From contig CAJXKX010000034.1 in the NCBI GenBank assembly GCA_913055965.1, forward strand, positions 1 through 10,546: 10,546 bases of DNA. The letters run 5' to 3'. Positions 1 through 6,524 of this stretch are shown piece by piece. The position numbers were made by a program, and so were the translations under genes. The DNA comes from an uncultured Roseovarius sp. Lineage in GTDB: Bacteria > Pseudomonadota > Alphaproteobacteria > Rhodobacterales > Rhodobacteraceae. Under the pieces are notes generated by a model. The model was not told the DNA's origin, searched no databases, and was given only the letters and a program-made list of their open reading frames with translations. Every line of letters begins with the position of its first letter. The stretch's first letter is position 1.

Positions 1-283
1 CGGTGGAAATCAGGCCGGTGAAGGGATCGGCAGCCTCGATCGGCAGGAAATCGAGCACTTCGAGCGAGGCCGTCCACAGGAACCGGTTGACCTTGACCGT
101 GTCGCGCCCGCCGGTGAAGGCATCGAGCAGCGAGCCTTCGTTACGGTTGCCGGTCGCCTCGCGTCCGGCCGGGATCTGGCCGACATCCGGGTCGAGCCGG
201 GCATCCTGGAACGCGCCGCACCCCGCGAGCACCGCAAGGCCGGTCACGGCGAGGGCGAGAATTCTGATACGCGACTGGATCAT
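1..283 (-). CDS. DUF3576-type lipoprotein, N-terminal part (3' end beyond the window)
   Basis: The minus strand reads open from an ATG at 283 to the window edge, giving 94 residues. The product starts with two arginines and a hydrophobic stretch ending in the lipobox L19-A20-G21-C22, so it should be cleaved by signal peptidase II and lipidated at Cys22. The residues after Cys are Gly and Ala, with no Asp at +2, which suggests outer-membrane sorting. The mature part (around residues 45-94: NRNEGSLLDAF, VNRFLWTASLEVLDFLPI, DPFTGLIST) resembles my memory of alphaproteobacterial DUF3576 proteins, whose function is unknown. The Shine-Dalgarno is poor (CCGGACGG just upstream). The gene is divergent from yggS. 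The lipoprotein call is firm; the family name comes from recall without a search. Confidence 0.82.
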   Translation of the reverse strand, partial: MIQSRIRILALAVTGLAVLAGCGAFQDARLDPDVGQIPAGREATGNRNEGSLLDAFTGGRDTVKVNRFLWTASLEVLDFLPIEAADPFTGLIST

Positions 284-309
284 GGCACCGTCCGGTTCTG
301 TTTCTCCCC

Positions 310-338
310 CGTGTATCCAAGCCGCCGCGCCGGGGCAA
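310..338 (-). promoter_or_regulatory. Possible sigma-70 promoter for the DUF3576-type lipoprotein gene
   Basis: On the minus strand, TTGCCC (338-333) is followed after 17 nt by TACACG (315-310), about 27 nt upstream of the ATG at 283. The -35 matches four of six consensus bases and the -10 three of six. Spacing and position are right, but the elements are weak. Confidence 0.3.
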
Positions 339-360
339 GCCCGTTGCACCCGACGCGCGC

Positions 361-382
361 CCGTGGCACTCAGTCGCCACGG
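361..382. promoter_or_regulatory. Inverted repeat ahead of yggS
   Basis: CCGTGGC (361-367) and GCCACGG (376-382) are perfect 7-bp arms around the 8-nt spacer ACTCAGTC. The repeat ends 9 nt before the GGGAG ribosome binding site of yggS, in the gap between divergent genes. It could be an operator or, if transcribed, an RNA hairpin near the ribosome binding site. No function can be assigned from the sequence. Confidence 0.45.
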
Positions 383-397
383 TGAAACAGCGGGAGA

Positions 398-1063
398 ATG
401 CCGGTGAGCCTCAGCGAGATCAGGGAGCGCATCGCGCGGGCCGAGGCCGAGGCCGGGCGCGCCCCGGGCAGCGTGTCGCTCGTGGCGGTGTCCAAGGTGC
501 AGCCCCCCGAACGGGTCGGGGCGGTGCTCGACGCGGGCCATCGCCTGTTCGGCGAGAACCGGGTGCAGGAAGCGGCGGAGCGCTGGCCGGGCTTTCAGGA
601 GCGCTACGAGGGCATTTCGCTGCATCTCGTGGGACCGCTTCAGACCAACAAGGCGCGGCAGGCGATGGGAATGTTCGATGCCATCCATTCGCTCGACCGG
701 CCCAAGCTGGCGCGGACGCTGGCGCGGCTGGCGGAGGAAACCGGGCACTGCCCCGATCTATTCGTGCAGGTCAACACCGGCGAGGAGCCGCAGAAGGCGG
801 GCGTCCTGCCCGCCGACGCCGACGCCTTCGTCGCCGAATGCCGGGCGCTGGGACTGCCGGTGACGGGACTGATGTGCATCCCGCCGGTGGACGAGGAGCC
901 GAGCCTGCATTTCGCCCTGCTCGCCAGGATCGCGGCGCGCAACGATCTCGCCGGGCTGTCGATGGGCATGAGCGGCGATTTCGAGCGCGCGATCGCGCTC
1001 GGGGCCACGCATGTGCGGGTGGGATCGGCGATTTTCGGCGCGCGAGAGAGCGGCACCGGCTGA
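398..1063 (+). CDS. yggS: YggS/PLPBP-family pyridoxal phosphate homeostasis protein
   Basis: This 221-residue protein has the usual length of the single-domain, alanine-racemase-fold PLP-binding proteins (YggS, PROSC, YlmE). The PLP Schiff-base lysine is K33 in VAVSKVQP. Other family signatures are FGENRVQE (51-58), HLVGPLQTNK (76-85), GLMCIPP, and the SMGMSGDF phosphate-binding segment near the C terminus. Family members buffer free PLP in the cytoplasm and affect amino acid and vitamin B6 balance; no catalytic activity is established for most. The start is uncertain. ATG398 lies almost against the GGGAG at 392-396, whereas GTG404 (making Val3 the start, MSLSEIRERI) sits at a better 7-nt spacing. 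The upstream neighbour is divergent and the GST follows 82 bp downstream on the same strand. Confidence 0.95.
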   Translation: MPVSLSEIRERIARAEAEAGRAPGSVSLVAVSKVQPPERVGAVLDAGHRLFGENRVQEAAERWPGFQERYEGISLHLVGPLQTNKARQAMGMFDAIHSLDRPKLARTLARLAEETGHCPDLFVQVNTGEEPQKAGVLPADADAFVAECRALGLPVTGLMCIPPVDEEPSLHFALLARIAARNDLAGLSMGMSGDFERAIALGATHVRVGSAIFGARESGTG

Positions 1064-1084
1064 TCCATGCCCCCGCGCCGCCCG

Positions 1085-1113
1085 TTGCCACCGGCCCCGC
1101 TTTGGGCAATGCT
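1085..1113 (+). promoter_or_regulatory. Weak candidate promoter for the GST gene
   Basis: In the 82-bp gap after yggS, TTGCCA (1085-1090, five of six consensus bases) is followed after 17 nt by AATGCT (1108-1113, three of six). The GST gene may equally be read from the yggS transcript, since no terminator separates the two. Confidence 0.25.
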
Positions 1114-1145
1114 GCCGCGAACGCGGATCCAGCGGGGACGGGACC

Positions 1146-1733
1146 ATGTATGACGTTATCGGATCGCGGGCCAGCCGGGCCTTTCGGGTGCTCTGGCTGC
1201 TCGAGGAAATGGGCATCGCCTATAATCACCTGCCGGTCGCGCCGCGCTCGGCGGAGGCGCTGGCGGTGAACCCGTCGGGCAAGATCCCTGCGCTGCGGGA
1301 GGGCGATCAGGTGCTCACCGATTCCAGTGCGATCATGACCTATCTGGCGGACAAGCACGGGCGGATGACCCATCCCGCCGGTACGCCCACGCGGGCGCGG
1401 CAGGATGCGCTGACGCATCAGATTCTCGATGAGGTCGATGCGGTGCTGTGGACGGCGGCGCGGCATTCCTTCGTGCTGCCCGAGGAGCACCGGGTGCCCG
1501 CCGTCAAGGACTCGCTCAAGTGGGAATATGCGCGCAACCTGGGCGCGCTGGAGGCGGCGCTCAAGGGGCCGTTCCTGCAGGGCGAGACCATGACCATCGC
1601 CGATATCCTGCTGGCGCATTGCCTGATGTGGGCGGGCAAGGCGGGCTTTCCGGCCCCGCCCGAGCGGCTGGCCGACTATCTCGATGGGATGATGGCGCGG
1701 CCCGGGTTTCAGCGGGCGGCGGCGCTGCCCTGA
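1146..1733 (+). CDS. Glutathione S-transferase family protein
   Basis: This 195-residue cytosolic GST-like protein has an N-terminal thioredoxin-fold domain (about 1-77) and an all-helical C-terminal domain (about 85-195). The N domain shows the GST pattern SRAFRVLWLLEEMGI, then NPSGKIPAL with the conserved cis-proline at P48, and D59-S60 where the glutathione gamma-glutamyl group usually binds. The C domain contains TIADILLAHCL, equivalent to the N-capping-box helix of GSTs. The substrate cannot be read from the sequence, and no canonical catalytic Cys or Ser is obvious near the N terminus. The reading frame is open back to 1011, but ATG1146 is chosen because a GGGGA-type ribosome binding site precedes it and the GST fold starts there (MYDVIGS). 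Its 3' end overlaps the convergent flavoprotein gene by 25 bp. Confidence 0.92.
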   Translation: MYDVIGSRASRAFRVLWLLEEMGIAYNHLPVAPRSAEALAVNPSGKIPALREGDQVLTDSSAIMTYLADKHGRMTHPAGTPTRARQDALTHQILDEVDAVLWTAARHSFVLPEEHRVPAVKDSLKWEYARNLGALEAALKGPFLQGETMTIADILLAHCLMWAGKAGFPAPPERLADYLDGMMARPGFQRAAALP

Positions 1734-2884
1734 GCGTAGGCCGCCGCGTGGCGGCCGGCCCAGAGGCCGGTAGCGAGGCAGGCGGTGAGCAGGTAGCCGC
1801 CGGTGGGGGCCTCCCAATCGAGCATTTCACCGGCGGCGAAGGTGCCGGGGCGGGTGCGCAGCATCAGGCTCGCGTCGAGCGCTTGAAAGCGCAGGCCACC
1901 AGCGGTGGAAATCGCCTCGTCCATCGGGCGGGGGCCCGCGAGGGGGACCGGCAGCGCCTTGAGCGCGGCGGGCAGGTCGGGCGTGGTGCGGGCGAATTCC
2001 ATCACCAGCGCGATCTTGGCCGGATCGAGATTGAGGGCCTTGCGCAGGCGGTTCTTCAGGCTGTCGCGGGGGCGTGTCTTGGCCAGTCTTGCGGCGATTT
2101 GGGTGGCGGAGAGGTCGGGGGCGAGATCGAGCGTGAGCGGGGCACCGTCGCGCAGGGCGGCGCTGATTTCGTAGATCCCGCCACCCTCGAGGCCGGTGGC
2201 GGAGAGGACGAACTCGCCGCGCGAGCGGGCGTGGCCTGCGTGGAGTTCCACGCCCTTGACGGGGCGGCCGAAATGCGGGGTCATGTGGGCCGACCAGTCC
2301 ACCAGAAAGCCCATGTTGGCGGGGCGGAAGGGGGCGCAGGTTTCGGGGGCGAGATGCGCCGCCCATGCGCCATCCGAGCCGAGCCGCGCCCAGCTTGCGC
2401 CGCCGCAGGCGAGCACGGTGACGATGGGGCGCAGGCGCTGTGGCCCGTCGGGGGTGTCGAAGCGGACTGTATCGCCCTCCCATCCGGTCCAGCGCCAGCG
2501 GGTGCGGGTCTCGACCCCCAGGCTGCGCAATTCGGCCAGCAGGCTGCGCAGGAGCGGCGAGGCTTTCATGACGGTTGGAAAGACCCGGCCGGTGGAGCCG
2601 GTAAAGAGCGTTTGGCCGTGCGCGCGCGCCCAGTCCTGCACCGCGTCCGGCCCGAAGGCGGTGAGCATCGGGCGCAGTGTCTCGGCTTGGGTGCCATAGG
2701 CGGCGAGGAAGGTCTCGAAGGGTTCGGATTTGGTGAGGTTGAGCCCGGATTTGCCCGCCATCAGGAATTTGCGGGCGACCGAGGGCTTGGCGTCGGTCAT
2801 CACCACGCGCTGACCTGCGCGGGCCATTTCGCGCGCCGCCATGAGGCCCGCAGGCCCGGCCCCTATGACGAGCGCCTCGGTCAT
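1709..2884 (-). CDS. HI0933/YhiN-family NAD(P)/FAD-dependent oxidoreductase (TIGR03862-like)
   Basis: This 391-residue flavoprotein starts directly with the Rossmann dinucleotide-binding motif GAGPAG (residues 8-13). It then shows the HI0933 family hallmark KFLMAGKSGLNLTKSE, followed by CGGASWARLGSDGAW in the middle, and ends with GGLRFQALDASLMLRTRPG and FAAGEMLDWEAPTGGYLL, which close the FAD site. The terminal pattern and shorter length fit the proteobacterial TIGR03862 branch better than the ~400-residue BaiN branch. The physiological substrate of this branch is not established to my knowledge. The start ATG at 2884 overlaps the stop of the upstream channel gene as ATGA (2884-2881), indicating translational coupling. 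The frame is open further upstream to 3109, but that part lies inside the channel gene and lacks family similarity. The last 25 bp overlap the convergent GST gene. Confidence 0.93.
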   Translation of the reverse strand: MTEALVIGAGPAGLMAAREMARAGQRVVMTDAKPSVARKFLMAGKSGLNLTKSEPFETFLAAYGTQAETLRPMLTAFGPDAVQDWARAHGQTLFTGSTGRVFPTVMKASPLLRSLLAELRSLGVETRTRWRWTGWEGDTVRFDTPDGPQRLRPIVTVLACGGASWARLGSDGAWAAHLAPETCAPFRPANMGFLVDWSAHMTPHFGRPVKGVELHAGHARSRGEFVLSATGLEGGGIYEISAALRDGAPLTLDLAPDLSATQIAARLAKTRPRDSLKNRLRKALNLDPAKIALVMEFARTTPDLPAALKALPVPLAGPRPMDEAISTAGGLRFQALDASLMLRTRPGTFAAGEMLDWEAPTGGYLLTACLATGLWAGRHAAAYAQGSAAAR

Positions 2885-4200
2885 GCGGGCTGCGGGAGGC
2901 CGACATGATGCAGCACGCGCTGCGGGAAGGGGATTTCGATGCCCTCGGCCCGGAGCGCGTTCCAGATCGCGAAGAGCACGTCGGATTGATACTTGCCGGT
3001 GACGTCCTCGATCCCCTCGACCCAGTATTCGACCGAGAACTCGACCCCGCTGTCGGCGAAGGCCTTGAGCTCGCATTCCGGCGCGCGGGCGCCTTCGGCC
3101 AGCACGCAATCGAGCGCGGCAACGGCGGATTCGATCAGGGCGGGGATGCGGTTGATATCGGTGTCGTAGCTGACCGAGAATTCCGCCTCGTAGCGGTGTT
3201 GCGCGCCGGCGTCGGAGAGGTTGACGACGCGCGAGGTGATGAAATCCTCGTTGGGGACGACGATCCAGCGGCCATCGGGGGTCTCGAGGATGGCGGCACG
3301 GGCGGTCATCTTAACGATGGTGCCCTCGGAGCCGTCATCGAGCACGACATAATCGCCCACGGTGGTCTGGCCTTCGAGCAGCAGGATCACGCCGGAGACG
3401 AAATTGGCGGCGATCTGTTGCAGCCCGAGGCCGATGCCGACGCCGAGCGCGCCGCCGAGGACGGCGATGGCGGTGAGGTCGATGCCCATGATCGACATGA
3501 GCAGCAGGAAGGCCGCGCCGAAAATGGCGATCTGGCTGGCCTTCATCGCCAGTTCGCGGGTGGCGGGGCGCAGGTCTTGCTGACGGCGGATGAAGTCCTC
3601 GGACTGGCTGTTGGACCAGCGGCCGAGCCAGAACAGGAGCGCGCCCGAGACCGCGCCACGGATGAGCGCGAGCGCCGAGAAGCTGATATTGCCGAGATCG
3701 ACCGATATGGCCGCAAGCCGGTCGTTGGCGAGCCCCAGAAGATCGAAGAGGTAGAGCAGCGCGACGGGCATGAGCACGAAGCGGCCGAGCACCTTGAGGA
3801 ACGGGTCGCTCAGGATATCGCGCACGAAGAGGCGGGCGGCGAGGACCATGAAGAGCCGCTTGCCGAAGGCGATCACCTCGCCCGAGCCGAAGACCTGCCG
3901 CGTCACGCTCTCGCCAATGCCCGTGAGGCCGTAGGCCAGCAGCGGCATCAGGAGCGGCAGGAACATCAGCACGAAGCGGCGCGCGGAGGCGAAGGGCCCG
4001 TCCTGTCCGGCGGCGGGGGTCAGCAGGCGAGTTAGCGCGGGGCGTATCCGCCGGGTGATGAGCACCGCCAGAAGCCAGGCCGCCACCAGCAGCGCGAATT
4101 GCGACCAGGCGGCGGGGCTGAGCAGCCAGCCCCTGGCCATCTCCCAGCCCTGCAAGCCATAGCCGATGGCCGTCTGCAGGATTTCCGGCTGTCCCTCCAT
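2881..4200 (-). CDS. MscS-family mechanosensitive ion channel protein
   Basis: This 439-residue inner-membrane protein has about seven hydrophobic segments. The last (around IAVLGGALGVGIGLGLQQIAANFVSG) is the Gly/Ala-rich pore helix typical of MscS TM3. It is followed by the MscS beta domain (VGDYVVLDDGSEGTIVKMTARAAILETPDGRWIVVPNEDFITSRVVNLS) and a C-terminal alpha/beta domain (FSVSYDTDI to the end). The long N-terminal membrane part before the MscS core makes it a larger family member than E. coli MscS (286 residues). Family role: release of solutes during osmotic downshock. ATG4200 is preferred over the adjacent in-frame GTG4203 because AAGGGG at 4212-4207 is 6 nt from the ATG but only 3 nt from the GTG. 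It is the first gene of a coupled pair with the flavoprotein. Confidence 0.94.
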   Translation of the reverse strand: MEGQPEILQTAIGYGLQGWEMARGWLLSPAAWSQFALLVAAWLLAVLITRRIRPALTRLLTPAAGQDGPFASARRFVLMFLPLLMPLLAYGLTGIGESVTRQVFGSGEVIAFGKRLFMVLAARLFVRDILSDPFLKVLGRFVLMPVALLYLFDLLGLANDRLAAISVDLGNISFSALALIRGAVSGALLFWLGRWSNSQSEDFIRRQQDLRPATRELAMKASQIAIFGAAFLLLMSIMGIDLTAIAVLGGALGVGIGLGLQQIAANFVSGVILLLEGQTTVGDYVVLDDGSEGTIVKMTARAAILETPDGRWIVVPNEDFITSRVVNLSDAGAQHRYEAEFSVSYDTDINRIPALIESAVAALDCVLAEGARAPECELKAFADSGVEFSVEYWVEGIEDVTGKYQSDVLFAIWNALRAEGIEIPFPQRVLHHVGLPQPA

Positions 4201-4235
4201 CACGCACCCCTTGTCATCATGACCCGTTGCGCCAT

Positions 4236-4265
4236 CCTATCGCGCGGAGGGTTGGAATGGATCAA
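4236..4265 (-). promoter_or_regulatory. Candidate promoter for the mscS-type gene
   Basis: On the minus strand, TTGATC (4265-4260) is followed after 18 nt by GATAGG (4241-4236), predicting a short leader of about 30 nt. The -35 box overlaps the first codons of the divergent HNH gene. The match is moderate for the -35 and weak for the -10. Confidence 0.33.
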
Positions 4266-4568
4266 GAGAAACCGACCGGACCGCCGACCTGTCCGCTCTG
4301 CCTGCGGCCGATCCCGCCGGAGGCGCGGCAGAGCCTTCATCACCTCGTGCCGAAGCTCAAGGGCGGCAAGGGCGGTCCGGTCGTGCGCCTGCACCAGATC
4401 TGCCATAACGAGATCCATGCCACGCTGACCGAAGCGGAGCTGGCGCGCGACTACAACACCGTCGAGGCGCTGCGCGGCCATCCGCGTCTGGCGCGGTTCA
4501 TTGCCTGGGTAGGCAAACGCCCGCCGGGCTTTCATTCCAAGACGCCCGGCGCACGGCGCAAGCGGTGA
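4257..4568 (+). CDS. Small HNH endonuclease family protein
   Basis: This 103-residue protein has a compact HNH (beta-beta-alpha-metal) fold. A zinc knuckle is suggested by CPLC (12-15) paired with H46-x2-C49. The catalytic elements are H28-H29 in SLHHLVPK and N51/H54 in CHNEIH. The C-terminal half (ARDYNTVEALRGHPRLARFIAWVGKRPPGFHSK) is a basic tail likely to touch nucleic acid. Such short stand-alone HNH proteins are common in alphaproteobacterial chromosomes and mostly uncharacterised; substrate and role are unknown. ATG4257 is chosen because GGAGG (4246-4250) lies 6 nt upstream; the open frame extends to a TTG at 4227 without a better signal. No partner methylase, specificity subunit or immunity gene lies nearby, so restriction or toxin roles have no support here. 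Confidence 0.88.
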   Translation: MDQEKPTGPPTCPLCLRPIPPEARQSLHHLVPKLKGGKGGPVVRLHQICHNEIHATLTEAELARDYNTVEALRGHPRLARFIAWVGKRPPGFHSKTPGARRKR

Positions 4569-4574
4569 ACGCGA

Positions 4575-4603
4575 AACGGCCCCGCGCGGGTGGCGGGGCC
4601 GTT
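4575..4603. terminator. Bidirectional intrinsic terminator between the HNH gene and rpsA
   Basis: AACGGCCCCGC (4575-4585) and GCGGGGCCGTT (4593-4603) form a perfect 11-bp stem with a 7-nt loop. It begins 6 bp after the HNH stop and lies 24 bp beyond the rpsA stop, so it can serve both convergent genes. The T-rich end is short on both sides. Confidence 0.85.
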
Positions 4604-4627
4604 CCTGTGCCGGTCTGGCGCGCGGGT

Positions 4628-6307
4628 TTACTTGTCGCCCTTGAGCGCCGCGCCGAGGATATCGCCCAGCGACGCGCCCGAATCGGACGAGCCGAACTGC
4701 TCGACGGCCTCTTTTTCTTCGGCGATCTCGCGCGCCTTGATCGACAGGCCCAGACGGCGGGTCTTGCTGTCGATATTGGTCACGCGGGCATCCACCTTGT
4801 CGCCGACCGAGAACCGCTCGGGCCGCTGCTCGGAGCGGTCGCGCGACAGGTCGGAACGGCGGATGAAGGATTTCATGCCCTCGTATTCCACCTCGATCCC
4901 GCCATCCTCGATCGCGGTCACCTCGACGGTGACGATCGAGCCGCGCTTGACGCCGCCCGTCGCCTCGGCGAACTTGTCGCCGCCCAGCGCCTTGATCGAG
5001 AGCGAGATGCGCTCTTTCTCGACATCGACGTCAGAGACGACCGCCTGCACGACGTCGCCCTTCTTGTAGCTCTGGATCGCATCCTCGCCACGCTCGTCCC
5101 AGCTCAGGTCGCTGAGGTGGACCATGCCGTCGATATCGCCGTCCATGCCGATGAAGAGGCCGAACTCGGTGATGTTCTTGACCTCGCCCTCGACCTCGGT
5201 TCCCGGCGGGTTCTGCTCGGCGAACACTTCCCACGGGTTGCGCATGGTCTGCTTGAGCCCAAGGCTGACGCGGCGCTTGGCCGGGTCGATCTCGAGCACC
5301 ATGACCTCGACCTCCTGGCTCGTGGAGACGATCTTGCCGGGATGCACGTTCTTCTTGGTCCAGGACATTTCCGAGACGTGCACCAGCCCCTCGACGCCGG
5401 GCTCCAGCTCGACGAAGGCACCGTAATCGGTGATGTTGGTGACGCGGCCGGTATGGACCGAGGCCAGCGGGTATTTCGCGCCCACCAGATCCCACGGGTC
5501 TTCCTGCAGCTGCTTCATGCCGAGGCTGATGCGGTGGGTATCCTTGTTGATCTTGATGACCTGAACCTTGACGGTCTCGCCGATCGACAGGATTTCGGAC
5601 GGGTGGTTGACCCGGCGCCACGCCATGTCGGTGACGTGCAAGAGGCCATCGACGCCGCCGAGATCGACGAAGGCGCCGTATTCGGTGATGTTCTTGACCA
5701 CGCCGTCAACGGCCTGACCCTCGGTGAGGTTGGCGATGACCTCGGCGCGCTGTTCGGCGCGGCTCTCTTCGAGGATGGCGCGGCGCGACACGACGATATT
5801 GCCGCGGCGGCGGTCCATCTTGAGAATCTGGAACGGCTGCTTGAGGCCCATGAGCGGGCCCGCGTCGCGCACCGGGCGCACATCGACCTGAGAGCCGGGC
5901 AGGAAGGCCACGGCACCGCCGAGATCGACGGTAAAGCCACCCTTGACGCGGCCGAAGATCGCGCCCTCGACGCGCTCCTCGTCGGCATAGGCCTTTTCCA
6001 GACGGTCCCAGGCCGCTTCGCGGCGGGCCATCTCGTGGCTGATCACGGCTTCGCCGCGGGCGTTCTCGGCGGAGCGCAGGTAGACTTCGACCTCGTCGCC
6101 GACATGGATGTCGGGCTGCTCGCCGGGATTCGCGAATTCCTTGAGATCGACGCGGCCTTCCATCTTGTAGCCGACATCGATGATGGCCTGGCCCGCCTCG
6201 ATGGCGATGACCTTGCCCTTGACGACAGAGCCCTCGTCGGGGGTGTCCATTTCGAGGTTTTCATTAAGGAGGGCCTCGAATTCCTCCATGGATGCGTTCT
6301 GAGCCAT
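4628..6307 (-). CDS. rpsA: 30S ribosomal protein S1
   Basis: The product has 559 residues, close to the 557 of E. coli S1. Six S1/OB-fold repeats can be followed: about 26-92 (GSVVKGKVIAIEAGQAIIDV), 110-175 (VEGAIFGRVKGGFTVDL), 195-265 (VDGVVKNITEYGAFVDLGG), 280-350 (HTGRVTNITDYGAFVELE), 365-437 (VEGEVKNITEFGLFIGMDG) and 452-520 (GSIVTVEVTAIEDGG). Repeats 1-2 usually bind the 30S subunit and 3-6 hold mRNA, letting the ribosome load structured or weak-Shine-Dalgarno messages. ATG6307 is chosen because MAQNASMEEFEALL is a typical alphaproteobacterial S1 start, although the AAGGA element at 6324-6320 is 12 nt away. The gene has its own candidate promoter and leader. Unlike the common cmk-rpsA-ihfB arrangement, an EamA permease lies upstream and a convergent HNH gene downstream. 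Confidence 0.98.
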   Translation of the reverse strand: MAQNASMEEFEALLNENLEMDTPDEGSVVKGKVIAIEAGQAIIDVGYKMEGRVDLKEFANPGEQPDIHVGDEVEVYLRSAENARGEAVISHEMARREAAWDRLEKAYADEERVEGAIFGRVKGGFTVDLGGAVAFLPGSQVDVRPVRDAGPLMGLKQPFQILKMDRRRGNIVVSRRAILEESRAEQRAEVIANLTEGQAVDGVVKNITEYGAFVDLGGVDGLLHVTDMAWRRVNHPSEILSIGETVKVQVIKINKDTHRISLGMKQLQEDPWDLVGAKYPLASVHTGRVTNITDYGAFVELEPGVEGLVHVSEMSWTKKNVHPGKIVSTSQEVEVMVLEIDPAKRRVSLGLKQTMRNPWEVFAEQNPPGTEVEGEVKNITEFGLFIGMDGDIDGMVHLSDLSWDERGEDAIQSYKKGDVVQAVVSDVDVEKERISLSIKALGGDKFAEATGGVKRGSIVTVEVTAIEDGGIEVEYEGMKSFIRRSDLSRDRSEQRPERFSVGDKVDARVTNIDSKTRRLGLSIKAREIAEEKEAVEQFGSSDSGASLGDILGAALKGDK

Positions 6308-6467
6308 GTGGCGTGTATGTCCTTTACAACTGCATTTTCCGGCCGCGCGGTTGTCTCCGCCGGTCTTTGGGGGGTTTCGTTGGTCGGGCGGGCCACAAAA
6401 CAAAGAGGGCCGGGAGTGCCGACCCTGCTCGCTCTCTTCGGTCCGTGGCGGTTCCGCCTTGTTGACG
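6308..6467 (-). promoter_or_regulatory. Predicted 5' leader of rpsA (about 160 nt)
   Basis: This is the stretch between the predicted transcription start (near 6467) and the rpsA ATG. In transcript order it holds a terminator-like hairpin (6426-6406) with a U-rich run, then a small hairpin GCGG-AGACAA-CCGC (6360-6347) inside flanking CCGGC/GCCGG complementarity (6363-6359 and 6343-6339), then the Shine-Dalgarno AAGGA (6324-6320). S1 controls its own synthesis in E. coli, so a structured leader is plausible. The structures were found by eye and not folded computationally. Confidence 0.5.
6396..6426 (-). terminator. Intrinsic-terminator-like hairpin inside the rpsA leader
   Basis: In the minus-strand RNA, AGGGUCGG (6426-6419) pairs with CCGGCCCU (6413-6406) around a CACUC loop, giving 8 bp with one G-U pair. 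CUUUGUUUUG (6405-6396) follows directly. It may end transcripts coming from the mnmD-EamA pair, or act as an attenuator for rpsA, because the best rpsA promoter lies upstream of it. Confidence 0.6.
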
Positions 6468-6473
6468 AGGGGC

Positions 6474-6502
6474 GTCATAGCGGGCGCGGGGGCGTAAATC
6501 AA
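6474..6502 (-). promoter_or_regulatory. Sigma-70-type promoter of rpsA
   Basis: On the minus strand, TTGATT (6502-6497) and TATGAC (6479-6474) are separated by exactly 17 nt. Each box matches four of six consensus bases. It lies 22 bp past the stop of the EamA permease gene. No promoter-like pair is seen closer to rpsA. Confidence 0.6.
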
Positions 6503-6524
6503 GCGGCAAGATCGCCCCTGCGCG

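Noticed and set aside
382..1269. A 295-codon open frame overlapping yggS in another frame.
   Set aside because: Arg/Gly/Ala-rich out-of-frame translation; yggS in the adjacent frame is clearly the real gene.
1448..2908. A 486-codon plus-strand open frame covering the end of the GST gene and the antisense of the flavoprotein.
   Set aside because: Low-complexity Gly/Ala/Arg translation crossing two well-supported genes; no family resemblance.
2905..4035. A 376-codon open frame opposite the MscS-type gene.
   Set aside because: Composition is dominated by Glu, Asp, Ala and Gly without a fold signature; the minus-strand reading shows clear membrane helices and the MscS domain.
4211..4240. TTGTCA-N18-TCCTAT as a promoter for the HNH gene.
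   Set aside because: The -10 is poor and transcription would begin inside the GGAGG ribosome binding site, leaving no room for a usable leader.
4257..4568. The HNH gene as part of a restriction, homing or toxin-antitoxin system.
   Set aside because: No partner gene, intron, intein or repeat structure is present around it.
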